DNA of 64,000 nt, from positions 434,001 through 498,000 of the forward strand of contig WPIO01000008.1 in assembly GCA_009760855.2 (NCBI GenBank), in the 5' to 3' direction. Positions within the stretch are counted from its first letter, which is position 1. Every line of letters begins with the position of its first letter. Of this stretch, positions 11,701 to 30,729 are shown in pieces. Source of the DNA: Cristatella mucedo (taxonomy: Eukaryota > Bryozoa > Phylactolaemata > Cristatellidae). The notes beneath the pieces were generated by a model that was given only the letters and a program-made list of their open reading frames with translations, was not told the DNA's origin and searched no databases. A program made the translations under genes and the position numbers.

Positions 11701-12060
11701 GGCGTGCAGAGCATGTGTAAAGATCTCGTGGATGTGGCAGACGTGCTTGAGCGAGCCGTCGAGTCGGGCGCTGCAGCCCCCGACGACCTGGCTGCTGCCA
11801 AGGAGTTTGCGCGAGCCATGCACGCAGGAACGCAAATGACACTCAGTCAGCTGATGAAAGTGTTTAGCAAATACGGCCTCGAGAAGATCGCCCCGGAAGT
11901 CGGTGAAAAATTCGATCCGAACATTCACCAAGCTCTGTTTCAGCAGCCAGTGCCCGACAGCGTGCCGGGCTCAGTGTTTGTGACGACCAAAGTGGGCTAC
12001 AGGCTGCACGAGCGCACGCTTCGGCCCGCCCTCGTCGGCGTCGTCCAGGGACCGAAGTGA
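5712..12060 (+). CDS. GRPEL1: Mitochondrial GrpE-like nucleotide exchange factor
   Basis: Three exons, 5712-5794, 8895-9075 and 11620-12060, give 234 residues plus stop. Residues 1-28 (MATSCVGGVLRQSMQRLW...) are rich in Arg, Ser and Ala with no acid, as in a mitochondrial presequence. Residues 29-88 hold a Ser/Thr/Pro linker and the start of the long helix (DDFSKEKAELKKQMDELN). Exon 3 carries the GrpE helix and beta domain, including FGVQSMCKDLVDVADVLERA, KFDPNIHQALFQQPV and the signature KVGYRLHERTLRPALVGV. GrpE proteins release ADP from mitochondrial Hsp70 during import and folding in the matrix. Intron 1 fits only as a GC-AG intron (AG|GCAAGT): that cut gives phase 2, as exon 2 requires, while the nearby GT at 5799 gives phase 0. 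Intron 2 holds a decayed copy of exon 3. Confidence 0.93.
6630..6770 (-). mobile_element. tRNA-derived SINE, copy 1
   Basis: The minus-strand sequence carries a B-box-like GGTTCGAATCCTGCAG, then GATC..TTGCCCACTGCAAG and a tail with ACAAATGAGG. The same order occurs in copies at 10262, 37556 and 51745. The 5' A-box end is degenerate. It lies in GRPEL1 intron 1. Confidence 0.75.
7690..8071 (+). mobile_element. CR1/L2-like LINE 3' fragment (family A)
   Basis: It begins in the last part of the reverse-transcriptase ORF (equivalent to LKSFEDRAFSLYAPKAWN), continues through the 3' UTR and ends in AAAGCACC...GGGTGCTTT plus (ATT)n. Both halves of the terminal stem are changed in a matching way. The copy is 5'-truncated and lies in GRPEL1 intron 1. 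Confidence 0.85.
9645..10175 (+). mobile_element. CR1/L2-like LINE 3' fragment (family A)
   Basis: A longer 5'-truncated copy in GRPEL1 intron 2. Its ORF part is equivalent to the SLTFRSLHFLAPSYLSDLL region of the copy at 15196, with frame damage, followed by the 3' UTR, terminal hairpin and (ATT)n-type tail. Confidence 0.85.
10262..10430 (+). mobile_element. tRNA-derived SINE, copy 2
   Basis: The A-box-like TTAGCCCAGGGGTGAAGG and B-box GGGTTCGAGTCC are correctly ordered and spaced for an RNA polymerase III promoter. They are followed by the family body GCGATCCTTTATTGCCCACTG and the ATAAATGAGGC tail. It cannot fold as a true tRNA with a mature 3' end, so it is called a SINE. It lies in GRPEL1 intron 2. 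Confidence 0.8.
10480..10960 (-). mobile_element. CR1/L2-like LINE 3' fragment (family A), interrupted by a MITE
   Basis: On the minus strand the end of the ORF is visible (similar to TSPDLTTFKKNLK of other copies, here at about 10865-10960), then the 3' UTR. A 200-bp DNA element at 10587-10786 splits the UTR. The copy is therefore older than that insertion. Confidence 0.75.
10587..10786. mobile_element. pogo/Tigger-like MITE
   Basis: A 200-bp unit whose left end reads CAGTCGACGCTGCGATATAA and whose right end, reverse-complemented, reads CAATTGACTCCCCTCATAAG. It is flanked on both sides by TA (10585-10586 and 10787-10788). CAGT-type ends with TA target duplications are typical of pogo/Tigger elements. 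No transposase is present, so it is non-autonomous. The family is inferred from the ends only. Confidence 0.6.
11100..11170. repeat. Perfect 34-bp inverted repeat with 3-nt spacer, LINE-derived
   Basis: Arms 11100-11133 and 11137-11170 are exact reverse complements separated by TAC. Read forward, the left arm encodes LADLRWLTIKS, matching LADLHWLPVKQ of the LINE ORF at 15196. The palindrome is thus a folded-back LINE fragment. It ends 50-60 bases before the dead GRPEL1 exon. Confidence 0.9.
11225..11500 (+). pseudogene. Decayed partial duplicate of GRPEL1 exon 3
   Basis: The DNA aligns with 11690-11990 of the working exon. Shared runs include GTGCAGAGCATGTG, GTGGCAGACGTGCT, GCTGCCAAGGAGTTTG, AAATTCGATCCGAA and CTCTGTTTCAGCAGCC. 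It has several base changes, at least one internal deletion (the MTLSQLMKVF part is shortened) and no single open frame; the end of the exon (KVGYRLHERTL...) is missing. It sits in intron 2 directly upstream of the true exon, in the same orientation, as expected of a local tandem duplication. It cannot encode a GrpE domain. Confidence 0.88.
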
Positions 12061-12603
12061 TGCTCGATACCCGGCGATGACTCCTAGCGATGTCACGCAC
12101 TGTAATTTTTGGCGTCTCGTGCTGTGCCGCTAATTCAAGGCTTTTTACTATCGTCTACAATAGAATACTTGTACTTGCTTGTATATGCTGGTGTGTGTGT
12201 GTGTGTGTGTATGAACGTGTGCATTCGCTGTTTGTCCGCAGTTAGTGTTAAAGCACGAGGTGTGTGTTCGTTCGTGGCCTCTTGTTTTTACCCTTCCCTT
12301 AGATAGTTTTCAGTTACAATCTTGTCCACTTATTAACGTCATCTGTTTGCCTGTAACCGAGTCCCCCATGCAGTAGCTACGTGGCTGCGGATGCTTCTGT
12401 AACGTCAGTGTTTGCCAGCCAGTCACGTGTCAATAACATTCGTAGCAGCTGACGGGATCTTCATTAGGAACAGCCCGGATGATAGTCAGCCAGTAAGCAG
12501 TGAGCTCTTTGTGGCAACCAGCAGGATTGGAAGCCGTCATCGGTCGTGCATTCGTTGCCCTAATAAGTAATGTGCGAGATACACAAGATAGAGCAGCATC
12601 ATA

Positions 12604-12609
12604 AATAAA
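12604..12609 (+). terminator. Poly(A) signal of GRPEL1
   Basis: AATAAA lies about 545 bases after the GRPEL1 stop; no other strong signal is seen closer. Confidence 0.5.
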
Positions 12610-13387
12610 GCTGTTCATATCCCCGTTCGGAACTCATAGCAAGTAAGTATAGTGCTTGCTACGACGATGTTTGTGAGTGTAGGTCAGCGAGATAAGCAAT
12701 TTATGGAATTGAGCTTGCTATGACAGGCGATGAATTTGATTGAGATGAGAACATTGAGAGGTGGACTTGAGATGAGGTAAGCAGGGACCGGCTTGAAGGT
12801 ATGAACGCCCTCTTGCTAAAAAGGAAGTTGAGAGAAAAAGAGATCTAGGTCGCCCTAAGGGTTTAGTGGTGCCCTAGAACCAGTCAAGAAGCTGGTTGGA
12901 TGGTCCAGAATTGCATCGGATTGAGTATCAGTCATTCAGTCAAGTTGTCAATAAAAGCTTGGCCTGGCATATTAGCTAGTATGGATAACTATAACCCACA
13001 AAAGCCCTATTTTAATAATTATTGGACAGTGAGTGCATCGACAATGTTTTTTGACGCCTTATTAGTCCTACTATATAGCCTAACAACCTGCCGTGCTTCC
13101 AGGTAGGAATGCACGTTTCGCGTAGTAGTAAGAGGTGATAGCTTATCATGAAAGCACCAAGTTTCACGAGACTGGCAAATGTTCCTTTACTAACACGCAT
13201 GTACCAATACTGTCACCAACCGTTAGAGAACACTCGTGGCAATGCACAAATACGAACAGAAAAAGTGAATACTCTTATCCTTTTACGAGTGAAACTAAAC
13301 ACGGCAATTACCTTAACACCAACTAGCCTAGTGGTAGGTGCAGTGCATGCCCCGATCAAGGTCATGAGCCCGAGCCACGTGGCATGT

Positions 13388-13445
13388 GCGAATCGCCTGA
13401 ATAGAGATTTGAGTTCTCTTTAGGCTATACGTTATATTTATCTAT
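13388..13445 (+). repeat. Short tail-like repeat (GCCTGAATAGAGATT type)
   Basis: TCGCCTGAATAGAGATT then GAGTTCTCTTTAGG and an AT-rich end; a close relative lies at 21380-21440. It resembles the 3' end of family A (GCGCCTAGAAAGAGATT...GTTCTCT) and may be the tail of a related LINE family. Confidence 0.55.
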
Positions 13446-15195
13446 TGATATTTACATAACCCAAAAAATTCGGGCATGTGACAGGGATACCACATCCACG
13501 ATGATCCATACATTTGCGACATCGTGTCTCGACTTCCCATACTATGAGTAGCTCACTGCCTGTGGACTCGCTTAGTCATAGTTTCCTTATGGAAGGCAAC
13601 TCATAGTCATCTTGCCATGTTGCAGCCAGCGTCTCGCTTTAATTAGAACAGATTCGAAGGTCTTCCCGCCAGCATAAAAAGGCACTTATAGTTGGGTTAC
13701 AACTCTGTAGCTAATCTTATATGTCATGAAGGTCGAAATTGCTATGCTACACCACATCTCACTGGCTGCCTGCATTGGCTCTCCATCAAGTATGCACGTT
13801 ATCACTGACCACTTAACATTCTTCTTTTCCAGCACATGGACAATTCCTAAACAACGATCTACTTCTCAGCCCTTCCAGCATCTTAAATCCTATCAACTCT
13901 GTTGCAGCATGTAATTCGGACATCTTGGACTGTCGGATGCTTGGTTAGCGACCGACTTTTGACAATCGAATGACGATAGATAACTCGTTATGGGCAACCT
14001 GGCGACACTTGAAAACTGCAAAGTCTAGTTCTAAATGGGCTCCGCCAGCATATCTACTGTTGCCTGAGCATGGGGTCTTGTCGTTCCAAAATGAACCACT
14101 AAATGACCAGATCAGCTCTCCAGTAGAGTAGAGCTTAATTACACAACGCTGCACAAATTTAAACCAAGTCGTACTGAAGAATGCAATTTAATCTGATCTT
14201 GACACTCGACTGTCGAGTGTACCGAGCTTGGGCTTAATTTGAAAAACATCGAATAACGTTAGCCGTCTAGACCATTATCTCAGAAATTGTAGACACTTAA
14301 AAAGGTAGACAAGAGCAAACACAATGTTGAAATGTTCGCCAGACACCATCACATTATACACGAATTAAAAAGTGAGCCGCAAAGATACAGTAACATGTTT
14401 AATGGAAGTTCACATGAAAGAACAGGCTTGAGTTCTTTTAGGGTCAGAGTGGTAACGACTGACAAGACATTAATTAACTGAGTAATGATAATTAACTGCA
14501 CTCCAGTGACCAGAATTAAAATACCAAGCATTTTTCAATAAAACGCATTGGTTTGCAAATCGACTATTCTACAAACAGAAGAGATCAGCTGGACAAGCCG
14601 GCAGACGGCCGGTCCAACATGACCCAGGCAAACGCCGTGCGCCGGAGGCCATGCTTGCATTGCATGCTGCCCACGCATAACAAAGCTTGGCCTTGACTGA
14701 CAGACCCAGCCCCATATGCATAGGACACATCTTTAAGGAGCAATGTAGCCAAACATCTGCCAGTCATTGTACATATGGAAAGTTATCGCTGATTACAAAA
14801 AGCACCCAATCAATACATCCAGAGCCAAAGCACAAGTCGACGGAAATACAGAGTGGAATGCACTGTTGTCTTTCAAGTTTGAAGATCGATCAGCGATGAT
14901 TAAGGAGAGACATTCGATCAGCTTCTCCTTCTCTTGGACGAATCAGGCTAGAAAAGAGCTCAGTTACTCAGTTACTGGCCACTTAAGGCGACACTGGGGC
15001 TGAGTAAAAAGAATTGCAAAAAACGGCTCAAATTTCACTGAGATCAGAGAATTAAATGCTGTTGCAAAAGCCTGAAGCGCTTAAAATGGCAATGCAGCTG
15101 AGACGCATGTAGCTAGAAAGGCAACAGAGAGAGCAAGCAGTCCAGCTCTTCTCGCGTAAAAAAAAAAGGCAAGCCACTCTCAACTACAGGCACGA

Positions 15196-16124
15196 AGTTT
15201 GGAAAGGCTGACTCTCAAAATTGGCTCTGCCAGCATGTCTCCAGTTGAATCAGCTCGAAATCTAGGTGTCATGTTCCAAAGTGACCTCTCGTTAGACGAC
15301 CACATCAGCTCCACAGTCAAATCTGCCTACTTTCAGCTACATAACATTGCTAAAATTCGGGCTTGTTTGGATAAGAATACCACGTCTCAGTTGGTCCATG
15401 CATTCGTGACATCCTGTCTCGACTTCTGCAACTCACTGCTTACTGGCCTACCGGCATGTGCGATCAGGCGATAGCAGCTGGTGCAAAACTCAGCAGCAAG
15501 GCTTGTCTGTCGTGAGCGTTGCAGCTGCCATATCACACCACTTCTCGCCGACCTGCACTGGCTACCAGTCAAGCAACGGATCGACTTCAAGGTTTTGTCG
15601 CTCACTTTTAGGTCACTTCATTTCTTGGCTCCATCCTATCTCTCAGATCTACTCCCCCACCAGGCCAAGCATCGTACCACCCACTTTTCGGAATGCAGCA
15701 GTTTACCACTACCTCGTACAAACCTCAAATCCTTTGAAGACCGTGCATTTAGTTTGTATGCTCCCAAAGCCTGGGAGCATACGATCCCAAACTCCCTCCC
15801 GACTTGCATCAGAACATCCCCTGACTTGACCACATTTAAAAAGAACTTAAAAACACCTGTTTAGGACAGCATTTAGTGGGTCCCTGTGATTCGTATTTCA
15901 TGTGCTTGTGTGTGCTGACACTCTGCATGCTGCCACTAGCCACATTTGCATGCTGACCCTGTGCATGTCACCTCTAACCATGCTATTCATGTTGTTTGTT
16001 AATCAAGAATGATATTAGTCACCATTCAATTGCATCTCCTTTTGCAGCAAATGTAAAGCGCCTAGAAAGAGATTGAGTTCTCTGAGGGCGCTTTATCAAG
16101 TGCATTATTATTATTATTATTCCT
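15196..16124 (+). mobile_element. CR1/L2-like LINE, C-terminal ORF plus 3' UTR (family A)
   Basis: The longest LINE copy in the window. About 220 codons of the end of the reverse-transcriptase ORF remain readable, with one in-frame stop and frame damage. Readable motifs include ESARNLGVMFQSDLSLDDHI, LVHAFVTSCLDFCNSLLTGL, QNSAARLVCRE, LADLHWLPVKQRIDFKVL and LKSFEDRAFSLYAPKAW. Such motifs are typical of CR1/L2/Rex-type non-LTR elements. The 3' UTR ends in AAAGCGCC...GGGCGCTTT and (ATT)n. A local inverted insertion lies at 15756-15782. The endonuclease and most of the RT are absent (5' truncation). Confidence 0.92.
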
Positions 16125-16868
16125 AAAGAAAATCGGACCTACGTCAAAAGCAATCTGATGAATAGCAGCATGCTTAACTCTGGTCTGGACGTGGCACGGC
16201 TTGAGGGAGCATCCCCTCGAATCCGTCAGCCGAGTCCACTCTCGGGTCCATCGGTGAAGCCGATGGCCGCCAGGGGGCAGGAGGTGGCCCTGCCCACTTC
16301 CCCTTCCCGCTTCGAGAAGTCAGATGATTAAGGAGTGCACGGCTCAGACGACACGTGCAAGGCACGACAGGAGAGAATGCCGTGCGCAAAGGTGGCACAC
16401 AGTGCAGCGAGAGTCCAGGCATCCGGTGGAGCTCTTCTTGAGAGCCGGGCCATGATAACCGTTGAGCCTGGTTGTCCAGGCAGATCAGATCAGAACCGTT
16501 GTCTGGCTGGCACTGTTGGCTGCGGCGCCAGCCAGACAGCAACGCCTGCTAGAAGCTAGAGCTTCACAGTTTCAGTATTTCAAAACTGAAAACTTTTGAA
16601 AAGAGCCCGACCGATCAAGGGCCAACCAGTCGGAAGAAGTGGCTGAAATGATGGATGCCATCTCCAGAAAAGTGTGAGGAAACTGGCAGAGAGAGGGCGC
16701 AAACTAATCGATCCGACCGTGGCTACAGCTGCCGGGGACGAGCAGGGCATACCGTCTGTGCACAGTATCATCTGGGGGCGTGGCAGGTGCACGGCACGGT
16801 CTCATCTGAACGGGCTAGCTCTGACAGCTCAGAAGCTCGAATACGTATCGAAATGCAAGACGAATCGG

Positions 16869-26025
<9,157 letters not shown>

Positions 26026-27583
26026 GTTCGGCGCGGATCCAGGTTGGAGCGGCATCGGCGTTTTAAAACAGCTCGACGAGCACGCGACAGCTCTCGGAAA
26101 GGTCCGCGCCACACTGCAAATCCTGCGCTTCCTTGGTTTCGCGTCGCTTCGCGTGCCCACACGTACACGGCGCGAACGCAAGGTCAAGGGTGTTCCGGCT
26201 GCGGATTCCCGCCGAAGGTGCTTTTATTGTGCACATACTTGACTTACCGAGGCCAACTGAAGTGAGTTAAAAACAATATAATTTTTCTCAGCCAAAAAGC
26301 GATGACTAAATCACCAGTGCGACACGGAGAACTTCCTAGGAGGCTTGACCTGAACTTCCGGACGGCCGAGAAATTCAAACGGCTCGGGATGGAGTGCGAT
26401 GCTTTATTGACAGCCTTTGCCCAGACCTTCGGGCCGTAGGTGAGTTTCGCGCTGCTCTTAGGTTACAGTATCGCGGAGATTTTTCGCCGCACACCCGGTG
26501 GCAGCGTCGCCGGTCGACGCTAATCCGACGCGATGTCGGCGCAGCGTTTCCGGCTGGCCGACTCCCAGCCGCTGCCGGCGGTGGCGTACCGGTCCGACGG
26601 GAGGTCGCATCTACAGCCGCCAGTGGGTCTCGCTCGCGAACGCACCGCGCGACGATAAGTAGGCAAGTGTGACGAGCGCGTAAATGTCGGAGCAAGTCTG
26701 GCGTTTGGTCTCAGTCGCACTGCCGGTTCGCTGGCGCGCGCGCGCCCCGGCGCCATGCGTATGTCTCTCCTCGCCCGCGCCTCGCTCGTTCGCCGCGACG
26801 CCGCGTGGCTCGTTCGCCGCGTCGCGGCCCTGTCACCGCGCGGCGGCGGCGCGGTCCGCGAGGAGAGACATTCGAGCGGGTTCGGCGAGCGGGCGCGTCG
26901 ATTGTGTCGTCCGGGCGCAGTCTGAGTCCGAGGCAGGCGATGCGTTATCGGGTCGTCAGAGCGGCACACCCGGCACGGCCGCGGTCAGGCAGTCGGGCCT
27001 CGAAAGACGCAGTCTGAAATTGCTAGTTCTAGTGAAAGTGCTAGTTCTCGGCCATGCTCGCCGCTTTTGCTGCCCTGCTGGCGACCGCCTGGCGATCATC
27101 CTCCGACTCGCTGGAGGTGGTAGCCATCATCTTGAACCTCAAAGCCAGCCGCTGCTGTTGATGTCGGGGTCACGGCATTCAGCCAGTTGAAGTCTTCCGG
27201 TGTTTTGATGCCCCCCCCGTCCCAAGGCGTTTTGCCTGGACCGCTCGCAGTGTTTGGCAATCTCCCTTCGGGTGTTTAAAGCAGAGCGACTTGTGTAGCC
27301 TCCGGTGGCACGTGTGCCTTCGATGAAAAAACCACGTGCCCAGGTTTTCGCACCGTGCTTACTCGGGAAGCAGGAATTGTAGCGTGCAACCACCTGTACT
27401 CCGCCATCGCCACCCACTTCAGAGTAGGTGAGGTGAGGGGAAGGAGGCACAGGAAATGCACGTTTTTTCGTGTGCCGTCTTGTGTGACGTCCTGCTGCCG
27501 ACAGATCCGATGCGACCGTCGAGTGCAGCGTTATTTCGTTCTCAGCTGACGGCCTGACGTGGCGCGCTTGCCACCCGTTGCAG
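26026..27583. promoter_or_regulatory. Divergent CpG-rich NSMCE4A/TACC promoter region
   Basis: The NSMCE4A start (26025, minus) and the first TACC coding exon (27584, plus) face away from each other across 1.56 kb. The centre (about 26420-26960) is very GC- and CpG-rich, as in a CpG-island promoter. NSMCE4A starts in ACATGGCTGCC, a YY1-like start context. An acceptor at 27582-27583 means a noncoding TACC exon lies upstream, probably in this stretch. The exact start sites are not visible. Confidence 0.55.
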
Positions 27584-30500
27584 AATGCTGGAGGAGAGCT
27601 CACCGCTGGTCACCGACGAGAACACGCCTGCACTCTGCACCTCCAAACAAGGAAGTCCTCGCTGTGGCAGCTCTGCCGCTGCTGCTGCTAGGCATCAGAC
27701 AGACCGTATAGCTGCCGCCGTTGCTAGCCCTAACGTCTTGCGGCCTTCTAACGCTCCGAACTTGATCGAAGCTTCCCCTGCCGGTGTTGCTGGGCAACCG
27801 CGCTTTGATGTAAGTATTCGTGGCTTCGCTGTGGTCCAGCAGTTCTTTGGTGCCGCTTCATCGGTCGGTGGGCGCTGACCGGTGCGTGAGCAGACGTGAT
27901 GTGCGCTGCTGCATCGTCAGCTCTCTTTCTCTCTCTCTTCCGTTCATTCTTCGGTCGTTCTGCCATGTTTTGCTGTACGTGCATGCCTCTCCCTCCCAAC
28001 ACACCATCCCACACCTGGCGCTGCCTTGATGCGCTATCAGCTCGATCGGGTGACCAACTGTACTCGTGTGGCATATGGTGTCGCTGGCATGTAGAGTCGA
28101 AGTTCTGCCGACAGGTTGCTGACTCCAAGACAGAAGTCACAGGTCAGCCCGGCTATCGCTCTGTGGACTCTCGTAGCCTCACTGGCACCTCTGACACGTC
28201 CACCGGCTTAGAGTCCAGACAGCAGGCAGCATTAGCAGCAGACGTCAGCTGGTAGGTGATTCGATCTGGCTGGCTCACCTGTGAGCTGATGGCGAGTTCA
28301 GCCGTTGCTTGCATCTTAGGTTTTTGTGCTGCCACTGGGTTTGTTCAGGTCGATCTTGTAGAGTTGAAATGATTGTCGTTCAGAGAAAACGTGACCTCGT
28401 TAATATCCAACTGTCCTGTTGGTTAGAGTAGAGGATTCGAGACGTCCATGTTCTCATTTCCAACCCTCGTGGCAGTAGAATTTTCGGTAGAATCATCGAC
28501 ATCCATCGTAGCCGAGCCACCTTCTGTGCCCACCTGGCACTGCAGAGTGAGGCAGAGACCTGAATAGGCCCCAAAATGCCACCAACTGGCCATCGGGTCA
28601 TGATGAATTCATGATTGACCTGCCATCGGGTCACGATGACCTTTCGCTCATGAGTCTCATGCATCCATCCGGTGCCCCTGCGTCTGAATTAATCGAGAAA
28701 AGTTATGGTGACTTCACCTCTTAGTTAATAAAGGTGGTGATTCAAGCTGCACTGTTGCATTTGTGTTGGGGCCATGGGGGGGAGCAATTGTCCCTCCCTC
28801 TCTCTGCGGTGTGGCCACGAGCTACACTGTCTCTATTCCTATGCGCGCAACATCATCGATGAAAAAATTATGTCATATATCACACCATCAGCACGAGTTA
28901 GTATCGGGTAAACACTACGAGTTTGAGCTATGATTTTTCATTCATTGCCCGCCTGTTTGAAATCTAGCGATTCCTGCCCCCTTGCATAAAATGTTTGCAG
29001 GTCTTGCTCCCCCTGATAAAAACCCTGGCTCAGCCTCTGGGTATTGGCATTGCAGGTCTCTCTAATGTCTCCACGCCGCCCAAACATGTTTGCCCTACAT
29101 GGCCCATCTGACTTAAACGCACTGCTTGGTCTAGTTTTCGTTCCAGTCGGATTGCTCACTAGCCGGCAATTCTGTTGGTGAGATGGTGATACCCTTTGAA
29201 AGTATCTTTCTTCTTGCTGCCTGAGGCGTTTTGTTTAGGGTTTAGGTTTTTTAATATTTTTTATATTATCGCAGCAGGCTTCACCACCGTTTCCTCGGTG
29301 CCGATCGCCCCCTCCCATGCCGCGATGCCCTTGCCTACGTTGTGGGACTCGTTTGCAGGTCTGCGCATCCCGCTGAGCCTGCCGATATCTGTACCAAGAT
29401 GGAGAGCACAAATGGCGGCGGCGACGAGCCGTCCACTCCCCCGCCGCTGCCTCGCGGGGCCTACAAGATAAACTGGGACGACATCGACGAGTTCTCCGAT
29501 CCCTTCGGCGGCAAAAGCGGCGGCCTGCCGTCAGCAGGCGCACTGCCCAAGGCGGCAGCTGGCGGTTCGCCGGCCACAAAGCCCGCCACCTCCTCGGCGG
29601 CGAAGGGGTCGCCACGAGTCACGGCCGCCAAGTCCAAGCGCTCGCCAGCGAGTAAAAGTCCGGCTGCCCCTTCCGCTGCTCGGCCTGCTGCTTCCACCGC
29701 CGCCCTCGACTACGACGTCGGCGCTGCCGATGGCCGAGCGTCGCTTCCCGGCACCGCTAGCTCAGCTGCTTCCGCTTCTGCCGCCGCCGCACCGAACTTG
29801 TCCGCTGCCGACGAATCTGTTGGCGGCAGCTCAGCTGCCCTGGCAGCAGCCGAGCGTTCTGACGACCGAGCGACGACAGCGGCCTCGGTCAGTGGCGGCG
29901 CGAGCCCGCCGCTCAGAAAGTCCGCCGCCTTCGGCGGAGAGCTGGATGCTCGCTGCGGCGCCGGGGACTCGCCGGCCGGCGTTGGAGCAGCAGCAGCAGC
30001 GAGCCGCGGCAAGAGCGCAGCAGCAGCAGCATCATCGATTGTCGAGGGCTCGCTGCCGCCGGCGGTCGAATCCAGCGACGAGCCGCCGCAGCAGCAGTCG
30101 CCTGTGCGGCAGCGTGCGCCGCCGGCCGCAAAGGGCAGCAAGCCTAAGACGCCAGCCACTTTGGCAGCGGCCCGCAGCGACACCGTCGTCGACGAGCTCG
30201 ATGTAAACCCGTTCGCCACGCGGAAGCAACTGGCCGCCAGTCCGCCGCTGGGGCGAAAGAGCGCGCCGGCCGACGGCCCTCCGTCGTCTGCGGACGAGTC
30301 CTCCTCGGCCTGCGCCGAGTTGAACCCATTCGCCACGAGGACGAAGGTCGGCTCCAGCCCGCCGCTGGGCCGGCGCTCGACTGCAGAGTCACCGGCGAAG
30401 GCCGCCGGCGGCTCAGCGGCCGATGCCTTCGCCGGTTGTGGTGGTGAGGCGGACGCCACAGCCGCCGAGGGCGGACCGGCCGATGCCGGTAGCAGCAGCA

Positions 30501-30636
30501 CCGGCGGTGACGTCGCTGCCAGTGGGCCAACCGATGATGCCGCTGCTGCGCCGTCGTCGCAGAGCATGGGCCCTCCTCGAACCACCAAAGTGATCAAGTG
30601 AGAGTGTGCACCAGCGCTCCGAGCCAGCCGCTGCCT

Positions 30637-30729
<93 letters not shown>

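Larger units (their letters stand above)
12630..16868. other. Intergenic region GRPEL1-NSMCE4A
   Basis: Convergent genes flank this AT-richer 4.2-kb stretch. It holds a LINE tail-like piece (13388-13445), a perfect 9-bp-arm hairpin (14202-14220) and the long LINE copy 15196-16124. No host exon could be supported. The minus-strand open frame at 16174-16542 has no recognisable similarity. Confidence 0.6.

Noticed and set aside
11183-11839. 218-codon open frame over the dead and true GRPEL1 exons
   Set aside because: It is out of frame with the GrpE codons in the true exon and crosses the splice acceptor at 11619.
16174-16542. 122-codon minus-strand frame
   Set aside because: No recognisable domain; composition is ordinary and it lies beyond the NSMCE4A stop, possibly in its 3' UTR.
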